DNA of 56,370 nt from UBA3076 sp964646435 (GTDB lineage Bacteria > Desulfobacterota > Dissulfuribacteria > Dissulfuribacterales > UBA3076): the NCBI GenBank assembly GCA_964646435.1, contig CAZYEJ010000008.1, forward strand, positions 1-56,370, read 5' to 3'. Made by a program: the position numbers and the translations under genes. Of the stretch, positions 17,081-25,436 are shown piece by piece; the first letter of the stretch is position 1; each line of letters starts with the position of its first letter. A model generated the notes under the pieces. The model made no database searches. It had not been told where the DNA came from and saw only the letters and a list, made by a program, of their open reading frames with translations.

Positions 17081-18249
17081 TTCAGTTTCTTTTGATAGAT
17101 ACGGTAACGTTTGTATACTTCGGCCCCCAGCGACTCCAGCATGTTTCGCATTCTCATATTGTCTTCAAGGATCCAGGACAGTTCCACCTCTTGTATGCCG
17201 CGTTTGACCACGGCAACACGTACTGCGTCGATTATCATAAACGCGAGTACAGGACCCAACAGGCTATGTTGATAGCGTTTACGTACGCCCATAAGAACGA
17301 CCCGTCCTGTCTTGGGATAGGTTATCTTGAAACGCCATAGCAGCTTGAACCAGCCAATGGGCAAAAGCCGTCCGTTAAGGTCTTGAATAATCTCATTCAA
17401 ATTTGGAAATACAACTATCATAGCTGTCGGGACACCGTCCACTTCGGCGATTTGCACGAAGTTTTTATCCACCAGAGACGCCAAATTACGGCCTAAATCT
17501 CTAAACTCCGCCTCGGTGAAGGGAATGAAACACCAGTTTTCTGACCAGGCATCTTCAAAGATATCGCGTATGATCTGCAGATCATTTTCCAGGCGGGATT
17601 TGCGCAACGGCCGAATGTGCACCCGCCCTGCCATCTTGCCCATGGCCTGTATAACAGCAGGTATCATAAAATCAGTGCCGAGACGATATGCCAACAGGTC
17701 TTTTCCTTTGGAATAACACTGTTCCTCTAACCGCTCCGCATAATAAGGACGGGCATGACCCATCATGACCATAGGAGGTGTATCAAAACCTTCTACCAGA
17801 AGGCCAGACTCATGGTTGATGGAAAGGTTAAACGGCCCAAGGACCCGGCGCATGCCCAACTCGCGCAGCCAGGTCTCAGCGGCGTTCAGAAGAGACCGGA
17901 AAATTGCGGCATCGTTTTGCGCATCCAGCATCCCGAAAAAACCAGTAGAATCCTGATAACGTTCCAGATGGAGCTCGTCCACCTGGGCACTGATGCGACC
18001 GACGGGCTGCTTGCCACGGTAAGCGATCCAGAAACGACAACGTGCATGCTCAAAATAAGGATTTCGGCGGGACAGATGTCGGTGCCGTTCCATCAAAAGG
18101 GGTGGTATCCATACCGGGTCGTCTTCATAGATTGACCACGGAACGCGGATGAACCTGTATAAGGCACGGCGACTTGTCACAGGCACGACCCGTAACAACC
18201 CATTATTTTGTTTCTGTCTGCCAGGCAGACGTGGGATAAAAAATTTCAT
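17077..18249 (-). CDS. bcerS: GNAT-fold acyltransferase, probable bacterial ceramide synthase
   Basis: A protein of 390 residues (ATG at 18249; a GTG five codons earlier is possible). It has the layout of the large GNAT-type proteins that N-acylate the sphingoid base in bacteria: an N-terminal block (IYEDDPVWIPPL, RNPYFEHARCRFWIAYR, PVGRISAQVDE), a middle region with LGPFNLSINHESGLLVEGFD, and a C-terminal GNAT-like core with VELSWILEDNMRMRNMLESLG. In the pathway known from Caulobacter this enzyme acts on 3-ketosphinganine using acyl-CoA. It lies 391 bases from the divergent acyl-AMP ligase gene and is coupled to the nucleotidyltransferase after it. The function rests on family resemblance plus the four other ceramide genes beside it. 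Confidence 0.75.
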   Translation of the reverse strand: MKFFIPRLPGRQKQNNGLLRVVPVTSRRALYRFIRVPWSIYEDDPVWIPPLLMERHRHLSRRNPYFEHARCRFWIAYRGKQPVGRISAQVDELHLERYQDSTGFFGMLDAQNDAAIFRSLLNAAETWLRELGMRRVLGPFNLSINHESGLLVEGFDTPPMVMMGHARPYYAERLEEQCYSKGKDLLAYRLGTDFMIPAVIQAMGKMAGRVHIRPLRKSRLENDLQIIRDIFEDAWSENWCFIPFTEAEFRDLGRNLASLVDKNFVQIAEVDGVPTAMIVVFPNLNEIIQDLNGRLLPIGWFKLLWRFKITYPKTGRVVLMGVRKRYQHSLLGPVLAFMIIDAVRVAVVKRGIQEVELSWILEDNMRMRNMLESLGAEVYKRYRIYQKKLK

Positions 18250-18264
18250 AGCAAATGAAAACAC

Positions 18265-18640
18265 CGAATATATTCGTATCTATTGGGAAATTACAAATAG
18301 AGTAATCGCTCACCGTTCATGGTTCAAGGTCCAGGGGTTAATTCCAGTGCAAGTTCACCTTTTTTTAGAGCTCACGAATCAACGTTTCAGATTTCTGAAG
18401 TGGACCTCTGAACCCAATCCGTCATCCCGGACTCCGATCCGGGACCGGCATGACGAAAGAACTTTGGACTCTCAAGATTGTAAGGAATTAAATTGATTTG
18501 ACATTCGGAAATAAATGAAATATCAATAGGTCCATCCAAAAATCCACTTTTTGTTTGATGGCTGCTTCCCCATCAATGATAAAGCTGATATACTATTTAA
18601 TACATTTGTCTAAAAAATTGATTATTATCCAATAGAGATT
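18265..18640. other. Divergent intergenic region with repeats, upstream of the ceramide operon
   Basis: There is no gene in these 376 bases. It holds a degenerate family-A repeat (about 18309-18410), a palindrome at 18421-18454, and a 7-bp hairpin (18555-18561 pairing with 18570-18576, TTGATGG/CCATCAA). TATACT follows at 18590-18595 and could be a -10 box for the plus-strand operon; no matching -35 box is convincing. It should contain promoters for both directions. Confidence 0.5.
18421..18454. repeat. Palindromic repeat with GTCAT...ATGAC ends
   Basis: The sequence begins GTCATCCCGGACTCCGATCC and ends GGCATGAC, giving a near-symmetric hairpin of about 34 bases. This is a type of dispersed palindrome common between genes in proteobacteria. 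It is not followed by a T tract and I do not call it a terminator. Confidence 0.6.
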
Positions 18641-20509
18641 ATGCAGGCGACACCAACTGAAAACAACCTGCCGCTGCGGGGTGCGGATTTTCCCACGTTG
18701 GCAGAGGCACTTGATTATGCTGCCCAGGGTAAAACCGGGTATAATTTTTATACCAATAAAGGGAAACTTTCTGCCGTGCTTCCTTATGCACAATTGCGGG
18801 AAGAGGCACAGGTACTGGCCCTCCGTCTCCACAGCCTGGGGCTGGAACATGGTACCCGGATGGCACTGGTGGCAGACACTCACCCTGATTTCCAGCGCTT
18901 CTTTTTTGCCTGCCAATACGCCGGTTTGGTGCCGGTCCCACTTCCCGCAGTGATTTCCATGGGCAGCCGCAATAATTATGTGGAGCATTTGCGGAGACTG
19001 CTCGTAAATAGCCAGACAGCGGTTGCCATGGCCCATGAAGGGTTTATCGAGTTTCTTGCTGAGGCCGCTGCAGGATTGGACCTCAAATTTTTCGGCGCCC
19101 CTAATGCATTTGCTGATCTTCCCCAAAGCACCATCCAGCCGCTTCCCATAGGACCCATGGAAACGGCCTATATTCAATACACATCTGGAAGCACGCATTT
19201 TCCGCGCGGAGTGGTCATCTCCCAAAAAGCGGTTCTAAATAATCTGAAAGGCATTCTTGGGACTGGACTTCGGGTCCAGCCCGGTGACCGTTGTGTATCC
19301 TGGCTTCCATATTATCATGATATGGGCTTTGTTGGATTCGTACTGGCCCCGATGGCATTTCAGTGCTCCGTCGATTATCTGGACACTCAGGCATTTGCAA
19401 TGCGGCCCAGGCAGTGGTTGGCCCTGATGACCCAGAGTAGGGCCACGATCTCTTTCGGCCCACCGTTTGGTTATGAACTCTGCGCACGCCGCGTCCGGAA
19501 AAGTGTGGATCAGTTTGACCTCAGTGCCTGGCGCGTGGCAGGAGTCGGAGCGGAAATGATCCGTCCCGACTTCCTAAAACAATTCGCGAAAATCTTTGCT
19601 CCCTGTGGATTCGACAAAAAGGCCTTTCTGGCTTGTTATGGCATGGCAGAATGCTCTCTCGCTGTGAGTTTTGCACCTCTCGGCCAGGGTCTGGATGTGG
19701 ACATTATAGACACCGACCATTTTGTTGCACACCAGGAGGTGTTGGCTGTGGAGGACGCTTCAGAGGAAGAGCGCCCTTTGCATACGAGCACTTTCGTTAA
19801 ATGCGGCAAACCGCTACCAGGATATGAAGTTGTAGTACGGGATCGGCAAAGAAAAGAATTGCCGGACAAGTACTGCGGGACCATTTTTATTAAGGGTCCG
19901 AGTATAATGTCCGGCTATCTTGGAAATATTGATGCGACCCGGGAGGTCCTGTCCCAGGATGGCTGGCTCAATACCGGCGATATCGGTTATCGAATTCAGG
20001 GAAATATCGTAATTACCGGACGTGAAAAAGACTTGATCATCATCAACGGCCGTAATATCTGGGCTCAGGACCTGGAATATCTGGCTGAGCAGCAGCCCGG
20101 TGTAAGACCTAGAGATACGATAGCCTTTTCCGTCCCAGACGCAAAAGGGAAGGAAATCGCTGTCATGGTCGTTCAGTGCCGTGAATCCGACCCAGCGAAG
20201 AGAAAATTGCTGACCAAACAACTGCAGGGTTTGATCCGCCATGGATTGGGCATTGACTGTTTCGTGGAATTGGTTCCTCTCCATACATTACCTCGCACTT
20301 CTTCCGGGAAGCCGTCTCGATCCAAAGCGCAGCAGGATTTTATCCAACGAATTGGGCTAGGCCACAAAAGTGCACAGAAACGGCCTATAACTGAGCATCC
20401 AGCAAAATATTCCGCCTTAGATAGATATTACAAGGACAATCCGTTTGCCGATTTATCCTTTTCCGATTATCCTAAACGTATTTCTGAATCAGTGCTCACC
20501 GATAAATAG
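18641..20509 (+). CDS. Fatty acyl-AMP ligase / acyl-ACP synthetase for ceramide synthesis
   Basis: ANL-superfamily adenylating enzyme of 622 residues, FAAL subtype. It has the AMP-binding motif YTSGSTHFPRG (180-190), LPYYHDMGFVG, a Tyr-Gly-Met-Ala-Glu (YGMAE) motif, a GDIGY site and the C-terminal hinge GREKDLIIINGRNI. FAALs activate a fatty acid as acyl-AMP and pass it to a carrier protein rather than to CoA. The dedicated ACP gene two genes downstream is the obvious acceptor. In Caulobacter an enzyme of this kind is one of five genes required for ceramide. It is the first gene of the long plus-strand operon and ends with TAG. Confidence 0.88.
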   Translation: MQATPTENNLPLRGADFPTLAEALDYAAQGKTGYNFYTNKGKLSAVLPYAQLREEAQVLALRLHSLGLEHGTRMALVADTHPDFQRFFFACQYAGLVPVPLPAVISMGSRNNYVEHLRRLLVNSQTAVAMAHEGFIEFLAEAAAGLDLKFFGAPNAFADLPQSTIQPLPIGPMETAYIQYTSGSTHFPRGVVISQKAVLNNLKGILGTGLRVQPGDRCVSWLPYYHDMGFVGFVLAPMAFQCSVDYLDTQAFAMRPRQWLALMTQSRATISFGPPFGYELCARRVRKSVDQFDLSAWRVAGVGAEMIRPDFLKQFAKIFAPCGFDKKAFLACYGMAECSLAVSFAPLGQGLDVDIIDTDHFVAHQEVLAVEDASEEERPLHTSTFVKCGKPLPGYEVVVRDRQRKELPDKYCGTIFIKGPSIMSGYLGNIDATREVLSQDGWLNTGDIGYRIQGNIVITGREKDLIIINGRNIWAQDLEYLAEQQPGVRPRDTIAFSVPDAKGKEIAVMVVQCRESDPAKRKLLTKQLQGLIRHGLGIDCFVELVPLHTLPRTSSGKPSRSKAQQDFIQRIGLGHKSAQKRPITEHPAKYSALDRYYKDNPFADLSFSDYPKRISESVLTDK

Positions 20510-20551
20510 AGGTGGTATCGTGTCCGATCCGGCGTCCACCGGAAGATTCTT

Positions 20552-21493
20552 ATGTCTCGTGTGATTGCCTTGACGGGAGCAACCGGGTTCATAGGCGGTG
20601 TACTGGCACAGCGGCTTGAGGCCGAAGGCTGGCAAGTCAGGGCCTTAGTGCGTCTTTCCTCGGTTAAGGCCCGGCTTACTGGCATGGTCACGCAGTGGGT
20701 GATAGGGGACCTAGAGGACATGGACAGCTTACGCCGTTTGGTTTGTGGTGCAGAGGCTGTCGTGCACTGTGCGGGCACAGTTCGTGGCGCATCCCAGGAC
20801 TATTTTAATCGGATCAATAGTGCAGGTGTAGCGAGGTTGGCCCAGGCTGCTACAGAGAACTATCCGCCACCTCGCTTTTTGATGATTTCTTCGCTGGCGG
20901 CCCGTGAACCGGACATTTCTCCGTACGCGGCCAGCAAGCGACAAGGTGAAGTCGCATTGGCCGCTACTGCAAAGAAAATGGATTGGGCTGTATTCCGGCC
21001 GCCTGCTGTGTATGGACCAGGGGACAAAGAACTGCTGCCGCTGTTGCGCTGGATGGGACGGGGTATCGCTTTGGTGCCAGGTGCCGGGCATGCCCGCCGG
21101 TTTTCATTGTTATACGTAGAAGACCTGGCAGAGGCGGTGATAAAATGGTTGGAGAACGACGGTTGTGGACAATATGTATTCGAACTGCACGACGATCGTA
21201 GCGGTGGATATACTTGGAGTGATGTGATCAAAACGATTGCACTGCTACGCGCCAGACCTGTCCTTCGCGTGCGGGTGCCTGTGACGGTACTTGCTACCCT
21301 GACCAAGCTGAATCTGATGACGGCCAGGATGATAGGATATGCGCCGATGCTGACCCCTGGAAAATTACGGGAACTTATGCATCCCGACTGGGTATGCGAT
21401 AATATGCCCTTTAGCAAGGCAACCGGATGGAAACCGCAATTTCCTCTGAAAGAAGGTCTGCTGCGTACCTTGGGATGGCACGACGAATCTTGA
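20552..21493 (+). CDS. cerR: NAD(P)-dependent extended SDR, probable ceramide reductase
   Basis: A 313-residue epimerase-like reductase with the Rossmann motif GATGFIGG (9-16) and the catalytic pair Tyr125/Lys129 in SPYAASK. By family and position it corresponds to CerR, which in the bacterial pathway reduces the 3-oxo group of the acylated sphingoid base. It lies 42 bases after the acyl ligase and 15 bases before the ACP, in the same order of function as in the Caulobacter operon but with inverted gene order (ligase, reductase, ACP, spt). The sequence alone would allow any nucleotide-sugar epimerase; the neighbours decide the call. Confidence 0.78.
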   Translation: MSRVIALTGATGFIGGVLAQRLEAEGWQVRALVRLSSVKARLTGMVTQWVIGDLEDMDSLRRLVCGAEAVVHCAGTVRGASQDYFNRINSAGVARLAQAATENYPPPRFLMISSLAAREPDISPYAASKRQGEVALAATAKKMDWAVFRPPAVYGPGDKELLPLLRWMGRGIALVPGAGHARRFSLLYVEDLAEAVIKWLENDGCGQYVFELHDDRSGGYTWSDVIKTIALLRARPVLRVRVPVTVLATLTKLNLMTARMIGYAPMLTPGKLRELMHPDWVCDNMPFSKATGWKPQFPLKEGLLRTLGWHDES

Positions 21494-21508
21494 AAGGAGC
21501 GCGAACCT

Positions 21509-21757
21509 ATGTCACAGTATGAAGACATCCTTGCACAAATCTATCTGGTTTTGCAGCAGCTCGCCCGGGACAAACAAAAAATCAATGAAACGACGGATTT
21601 GGTAGCAGATCTCGGTCTTGATTCTATGGGGGTAATGGAACTTCTACCCGCAATAGAGGACTGCTTTGATATCTCCATTCCATTAAATATATTGCCAGAT
21701 GTCCGTACCGTTAAGGACCTTGCTTTACAGGTCCAACAATTGATGGTGGAATCGTAA
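21509..21757 (+). CDS. Acyl carrier protein dedicated to serine palmitoyltransferase
   Basis: An 82-residue acyl carrier protein. The phosphopantetheine attachment Ser39 sits in GLDSMGVMELL, and the rest is the usual acidic four-helix sequence. A clear AAAGGAG precedes the ATG. The stop TAA shares one base with the ATG of spt (TAATG), so ACP and Spt are translationally coupled. It should carry the acyl chain loaded by the FAAL and deliver it to Spt. Confidence 0.92.
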   Translation: MSQYEDILAQIYLVLQQLARDKQKINETTDLVADLGLDSMGVMELLPAIEDCFDISIPLNILPDVRTVKDLALQVQQLMVES

Positions 21758-22998
21758 TGGGCCTTTTCGACAAATTCTATCGTCTCGTTGCAGACCAGCG
21801 GGTTTTGGTAGATAGCGGCATCGATCCTTTTAACGTCGTCATCGAACGACTTATTTCGGCAACCGAGGCGATCGTTAACGGACGTCACACCATCTTAGCC
21901 GGCACCAACAACTATTTGGGTCTTACTTTTGATCCGCAATGTATCGAAGCGGCAAAAAAGGCCGTTCAAGATCAAGGGACCGGGACGACTGGATCACGGA
22001 TGGCAAACGGGACATATGCTGGTCATGCTGCGTTAGAACATGAATTTGCAGACTTTTTCGGTTACCGTTCCGCCATCGTATTTTCTACCGGCTACCTTGC
22101 CAATCTGGGGATGTTGTCGGTCCTGGCGGGTCGTGGTGATACGCTTTTGGTAGATGCACACTGTCATGCGAGTATCTATGACGGATGCCGTATGGGCAGT
22201 GCGGAAATCATTCGATTCCGACATAATAATGTAATTGATTTAGAGAAACGCCTACAACGGCTTGGCAAAAAAACCGCAAATACCATGATTCTGGTGGAGG
22301 GCATCTATAGCATGTTAGGCGACCGGGCCCCTCTGGCAGATATAGTAACCTTAAAGCAGAAATACGGTGCCTATCTACTGGTGGACGAGGCCCATTCACT
22401 GGGTGTCCTTGGTGAACACGGACGCGGGCTCCTCGAGGAAGCCGGCGTGGGAGACAGCATGGACTTTATCATAGGTACCTTTAGCAAAAGCCTGGGCGCA
22501 ACCGGCGGCTTTTGTGTAAGCAACCATCCTGAATTGGATCTGATTCGCTATGCCAGCCGCCCGTATATCTTTACCGCGTCGCCTGCGCCACCGGTCATCG
22601 CCTCTACCCGGACTGCACTCAAGATACTGGAGACACACCCTGAATTACGCCGACGGCTCTGGCGTAATGCCCGCCATTTGTATCAAGGTCTTGACGATAT
22701 GGGCTTCAGCCTGGGCCCGGAGATCAGTCCTATTGTTGCAATCCGCTTGCCGAGTGCAAAACAGGCCCTCGTCCTCTGGAGCAATCTTTTGGATCGCGGG
22801 GTGTATGTGAATCTGGCATTGCCCCCGGCTACACCGGACAGCGCATCCCTGGTTCGCTGCAGCGTGAGTGCAGCGCATACCCAGGAACAAATAGACTACA
22901 TCTGCAAGGTCTTTTCCGATTTGAGAGAAAGTTCCCTAGCTCTGGATGCACAGTCAACCGCGGTCGATAGCCCTTTGGATGTTACATCAGTATCCTAA
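21757..22998 (+). CDS. spt: Serine palmitoyltransferase
   Basis: PLP-dependent alpha-oxoamine synthase of 413 residues, which condenses L-serine with an acyl thioester to give 3-ketosphinganine, the first step of sphingolipid synthesis. The Schiff-base lysine is Lys244 in GTFSKSLGATGGF, Asp210 and His213 are in VDEAHSLG, the ring-stacking histidine lies in DAHCHAS (133-139), and GTGTTGSRMANG is at 74-85. The same fold is used by AONS, KBL and ALAS. The coupled ACP, the FAAL and the CerR and GNAT genes make Spt by far the best call. It is soluble, with no membrane helix, as in other bacterial Spt enzymes. The last 53 bases overlap the longest form of the next gene. Confidence 0.9.
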   Translation: MGLFDKFYRLVADQRVLVDSGIDPFNVVIERLISATEAIVNGRHTILAGTNNYLGLTFDPQCIEAAKKAVQDQGTGTTGSRMANGTYAGHAALEHEFADFFGYRSAIVFSTGYLANLGMLSVLAGRGDTLLVDAHCHASIYDGCRMGSAEIIRFRHNNVIDLEKRLQRLGKKTANTMILVEGIYSMLGDRAPLADIVTLKQKYGAYLLVDEAHSLGVLGEHGRGLLEEAGVGDSMDFIIGTFSKSLGATGGFCVSNHPELDLIRYASRPYIFTASPAPPVIASTRTALKILETHPELRRRLWRNARHLYQGLDDMGFSLGPEISPIVAIRLPSAKQALVLWSNLLDRGVYVNLALPPATPDSASLVRCSVSAAHTQEQIDYICKVFSDLRESSLALDAQSTAVDSPLDVTSVS

Positions 22999-24049
22999 AT
23001 GTGAGACAGGTTGCGAGGTCCATTTCGGCGGTCCTGATATGCCGGCATACCGCTTGCGTGACCTCCTGGCGGAACGTATCGCTGCGGTGCCGCCCGGCGG
23101 AACCATTGATTGGGTAACATACTACTTTCGTGACCGGATGCTGGCCGAGGAATTAATCCGTGCCCACCGGCAAGGCATCAAGGTTACTGTGACCCTGGAG
23201 CGTCATCCTCGAACAGCGCATGCCAATGAGGATGTAATTGAAATGTTGTCTGGCCCGAATGGTTTAGGCGAAGGGTTTCGTACCGTGTCCCTGCAGCGGG
23301 TGCCAACCTCTCCCAGGATAGTTCGGAAACCGCATTTGCATGAAAAGCTCTATTGCTTTTCTCACCCGAGGCCGATTGCCTTTATTGGTTCCTTTAACCC
23401 GTCCGGAAATGGTCCCGGGGATGACCCGGCTATCATATCTGAAATCGGTGACCAGGATCATGGTCACAATGTCCTGGTTGGGCTTGGCGACCCCAGGCTG
23501 GTTAAAGGGCTAGTTGAACATGCCCGGTGGATCCACCGGGCGAAACGTATCATGTTCTATCGTTTTTCCCCAATTGCAAACAAAGCGGTAAAAGGGAAGG
23601 CCACCGATATCTATTTTTGGCCTCGGATACGACCGCATCCTGTAATACGGTTTCTCTCACGGCTTGGAGAGGGCGCGCAGATACGAATTGCTGCGTCACA
23701 CATCAAAGGGGCGCTGTTCGTCAAGGCCTTGATACGACTTGTCCACAGTGGCGCAATAGTGAAGATATTGGCTGAACCAACACTGAGACGGGTCCCTGTG
23801 GAGGTAGAGCGGATGCTGATTCAAGCCGGAATCCTGTTCCGGCGCATCATTCATCCTAAGGGCCTCCCGATGCATAACAAGTTCGTGCTTGCGGAGAAGG
23901 ATGGCCGGCGCTGGGTTATTTTCGGCAGCTTTAACTGGACAACTCGATCTTATTGGCTCAATCATGAGATTGGCGCTATTTCCACCAATGATCAACTCTT
24001 TGATGCGTTTGCCAGGCGCTGGGAGGCCTTGGCAGTTCGCAGAGATTAA
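22946..24049 (+). CDS. Phospholipase D superfamily protein with two HKD-like motifs
   Basis: Up to 367 residues, with starts possible at 22946, 22979 and 23039; the last gives no overlap with spt and may be the true start. Two HxK motifs mark the PLD fold: HLHEKLY then FIGSFNPSG (His132, Lys134) and HNKFVLAEK then FGSFNWTT near the C-terminus. At the usual Asp position the first has Ser and the second Glu, so both HKDs are atypical. PLD-fold enzymes of this kind include cardiolipin and phosphatidylserine synthases that transfer a phosphatidyl group. Directly after spt it may transfer a headgroup to or from ceramide; that is inference. No membrane helix is present. Confidence 0.78.
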   Translation: MHSQPRSIALWMLHQYPKCETGCEVHFGGPDMPAYRLRDLLAERIAAVPPGGTIDWVTYYFRDRMLAEELIRAHRQGIKVTVTLERHPRTAHANEDVIEMLSGPNGLGEGFRTVSLQRVPTSPRIVRKPHLHEKLYCFSHPRPIAFIGSFNPSGNGPGDDPAIISEIGDQDHGHNVLVGLGDPRLVKGLVEHARWIHRAKRIMFYRFSPIANKAVKGKATDIYFWPRIRPHPVIRFLSRLGEGAQIRIAASHIKGALFVKALIRLVHSGAIVKILAEPTLRRVPVEVERMLIQAGILFRRIIHPKGLPMHNKFVLAEKDGRRWVIFGSFNWTTRSYWLNHEIGAISTNDQLFDAFARRWEALAVRRD

Positions 24050-24060
24050 AAGCATCTGTC

Positions 24061-25428
24061 ATGACTATTTTACCTTCAACTCTTATTATTCCGGTAGAGA
24101 CGCAAGTCCGCGAGCTGGACGCCAAACTTCTCTTGGGTTGTATTGCGGTTGAGAGCGGTTTTCCTGTCATTATAGGCTCACGGGCGTTTCTCCATTTCCG
24201 GGTAGATTCGATTCCAAGGGGCGTTTATCTTGCCAAGAGCATTCGTTCTTTAAGCATTCGTATGTTCGACATCCTGCGCAAGCTTGGTCATGAAATCGTT
24301 GCGTGGGATGAGGAAGGCCTGCTGCGTGAACCAGACCCTGAATATTACCGGTGGCGACTGTCACCGGTCACCATGCGGCAAGTCTCCCACCTGATTGCGT
24401 GGGGCCCGGATGACGCGAGCACCTTTCGCAAGTATCCAGGCTATCATGGAGCGGAAATCCATATTACCGGAAATCCCCGCATCGACTTGATGCGGCCGGA
24501 GCTACGTGAGTTTTACCGGGCAGACGCAGATGCGATTCGTGAACGGTTTGGGGACTTCGTGCTGGTCAACACAAACTTTAGCAAGGTGAACCATTTTTAT
24601 CCAAAACTCAGTGAACTTAAAAAGGCAATGGCAAAAGATGGCACCGATGCGGCGAATCAATTTGATATCGGTAAGGGTCGGCATAAACTCGCCCTTTTTA
24701 ATTACTTTCAGGAGATGCTCCCACCACTGTGTAAGTCGCTTGGCAGCTCTAATGTTATCGTCCGGCCTCACCCGGCTGAGAACCAAGGTCCATGGCATGC
24801 CATAGCTGCACGGTGTGACAATCTGCATATAGCAAACGATGGAAACGTCATTCCATGGCTGATGGCAGCACAGGCATTGATTGCGAATGGCTGTACGACC
24901 CAAGTGGAGGCCGCAGTGCTCGGCACACCGACTGTGAACTACCAGCCAGTGAAATCAGAGATGTTCGACTTTGAATTGCCTGGTTTGGTAAGCCGGTGTG
25001 TCTTTTCAATCGATGAGCTCTGCACGACGATCCGTGCCATCGTGAAAGGAAAACTCGGGCCGCTTGATTATGCTGAGCGTCGAAAGGTATTGGATCGGCA
25101 CATCGCGGGGCTTGACGGCCCTTTGGCAGCGGAACGGATTATCCAGGTCCTGGAGGCCGGAGGCTACAACAAGAGACAACCCCCGGCTACATCATTGAGC
25201 GACTATGTCCATGGGTGGATCCAAAACCACTTGCGGACAATGTCGAAACGTATCAATATGCATCGACCTGGGCATCGAAATAATCTAGTCTACCATGCCC
25301 ATCGCTTTCCGGATATTTCTGTGCCGGAAATCATGAGAAAGATAGCATGCATGGGAAGACTGCTTAATCGCTTTGAAAGCATCAAGGTCACACAGATATC
25401 TAAATATATATTCAGGATCAGCAGATAG
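24061..25428 (+). CDS. Surface carbohydrate biosynthesis protein
   Basis: A 455-residue soluble protein of the family annotated as surface carbohydrate biosynthesis protein, which has a GT-B-like layout. The start reads IPVETQVRELDAKLLLGCIA, then a first domain to about residue 170. The second domain contains IVRPHPAENQGPW and the nucleotide-site-like segment NGCTTQVEAAVLGTPTVNY, which recalls CDP-glycerol and Kps-type transferases. It begins 11 bases after the PLD-like gene and ends 8 bases before the oxidoreductase. This group is often found with sialic- or legionaminic-acid genes, as here. The exact reaction is unknown. It ends with TAG. Confidence 0.72.
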   Translation: MTILPSTLIIPVETQVRELDAKLLLGCIAVESGFPVIIGSRAFLHFRVDSIPRGVYLAKSIRSLSIRMFDILRKLGHEIVAWDEEGLLREPDPEYYRWRLSPVTMRQVSHLIAWGPDDASTFRKYPGYHGAEIHITGNPRIDLMRPELREFYRADADAIRERFGDFVLVNTNFSKVNHFYPKLSELKKAMAKDGTDAANQFDIGKGRHKLALFNYFQEMLPPLCKSLGSSNVIVRPHPAENQGPWHAIAARCDNLHIANDGNVIPWLMAAQALIANGCTTQVEAAVLGTPTVNYQPVKSEMFDFELPGLVSRCVFSIDELCTTIRAIVKGKLGPLDYAERRKVLDRHIAGLDGPLAAERIIQVLEAGGYNKRQPPATSLSDYVHGWIQNHLRTMSKRINMHRPGHRNNLVYHAHRFPDISVPEIMRKIACMGRLLNRFESIKVTQISKYIFRISR

Positions 25429-25436
25429 GAGAGAAG

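Noticed and set aside
18593..19225. A 210-residue minus-strand frame inside the acyl ligase gene
   Set aside because: It is the antisense shadow of a clear FAAL gene and shows no independent motif.
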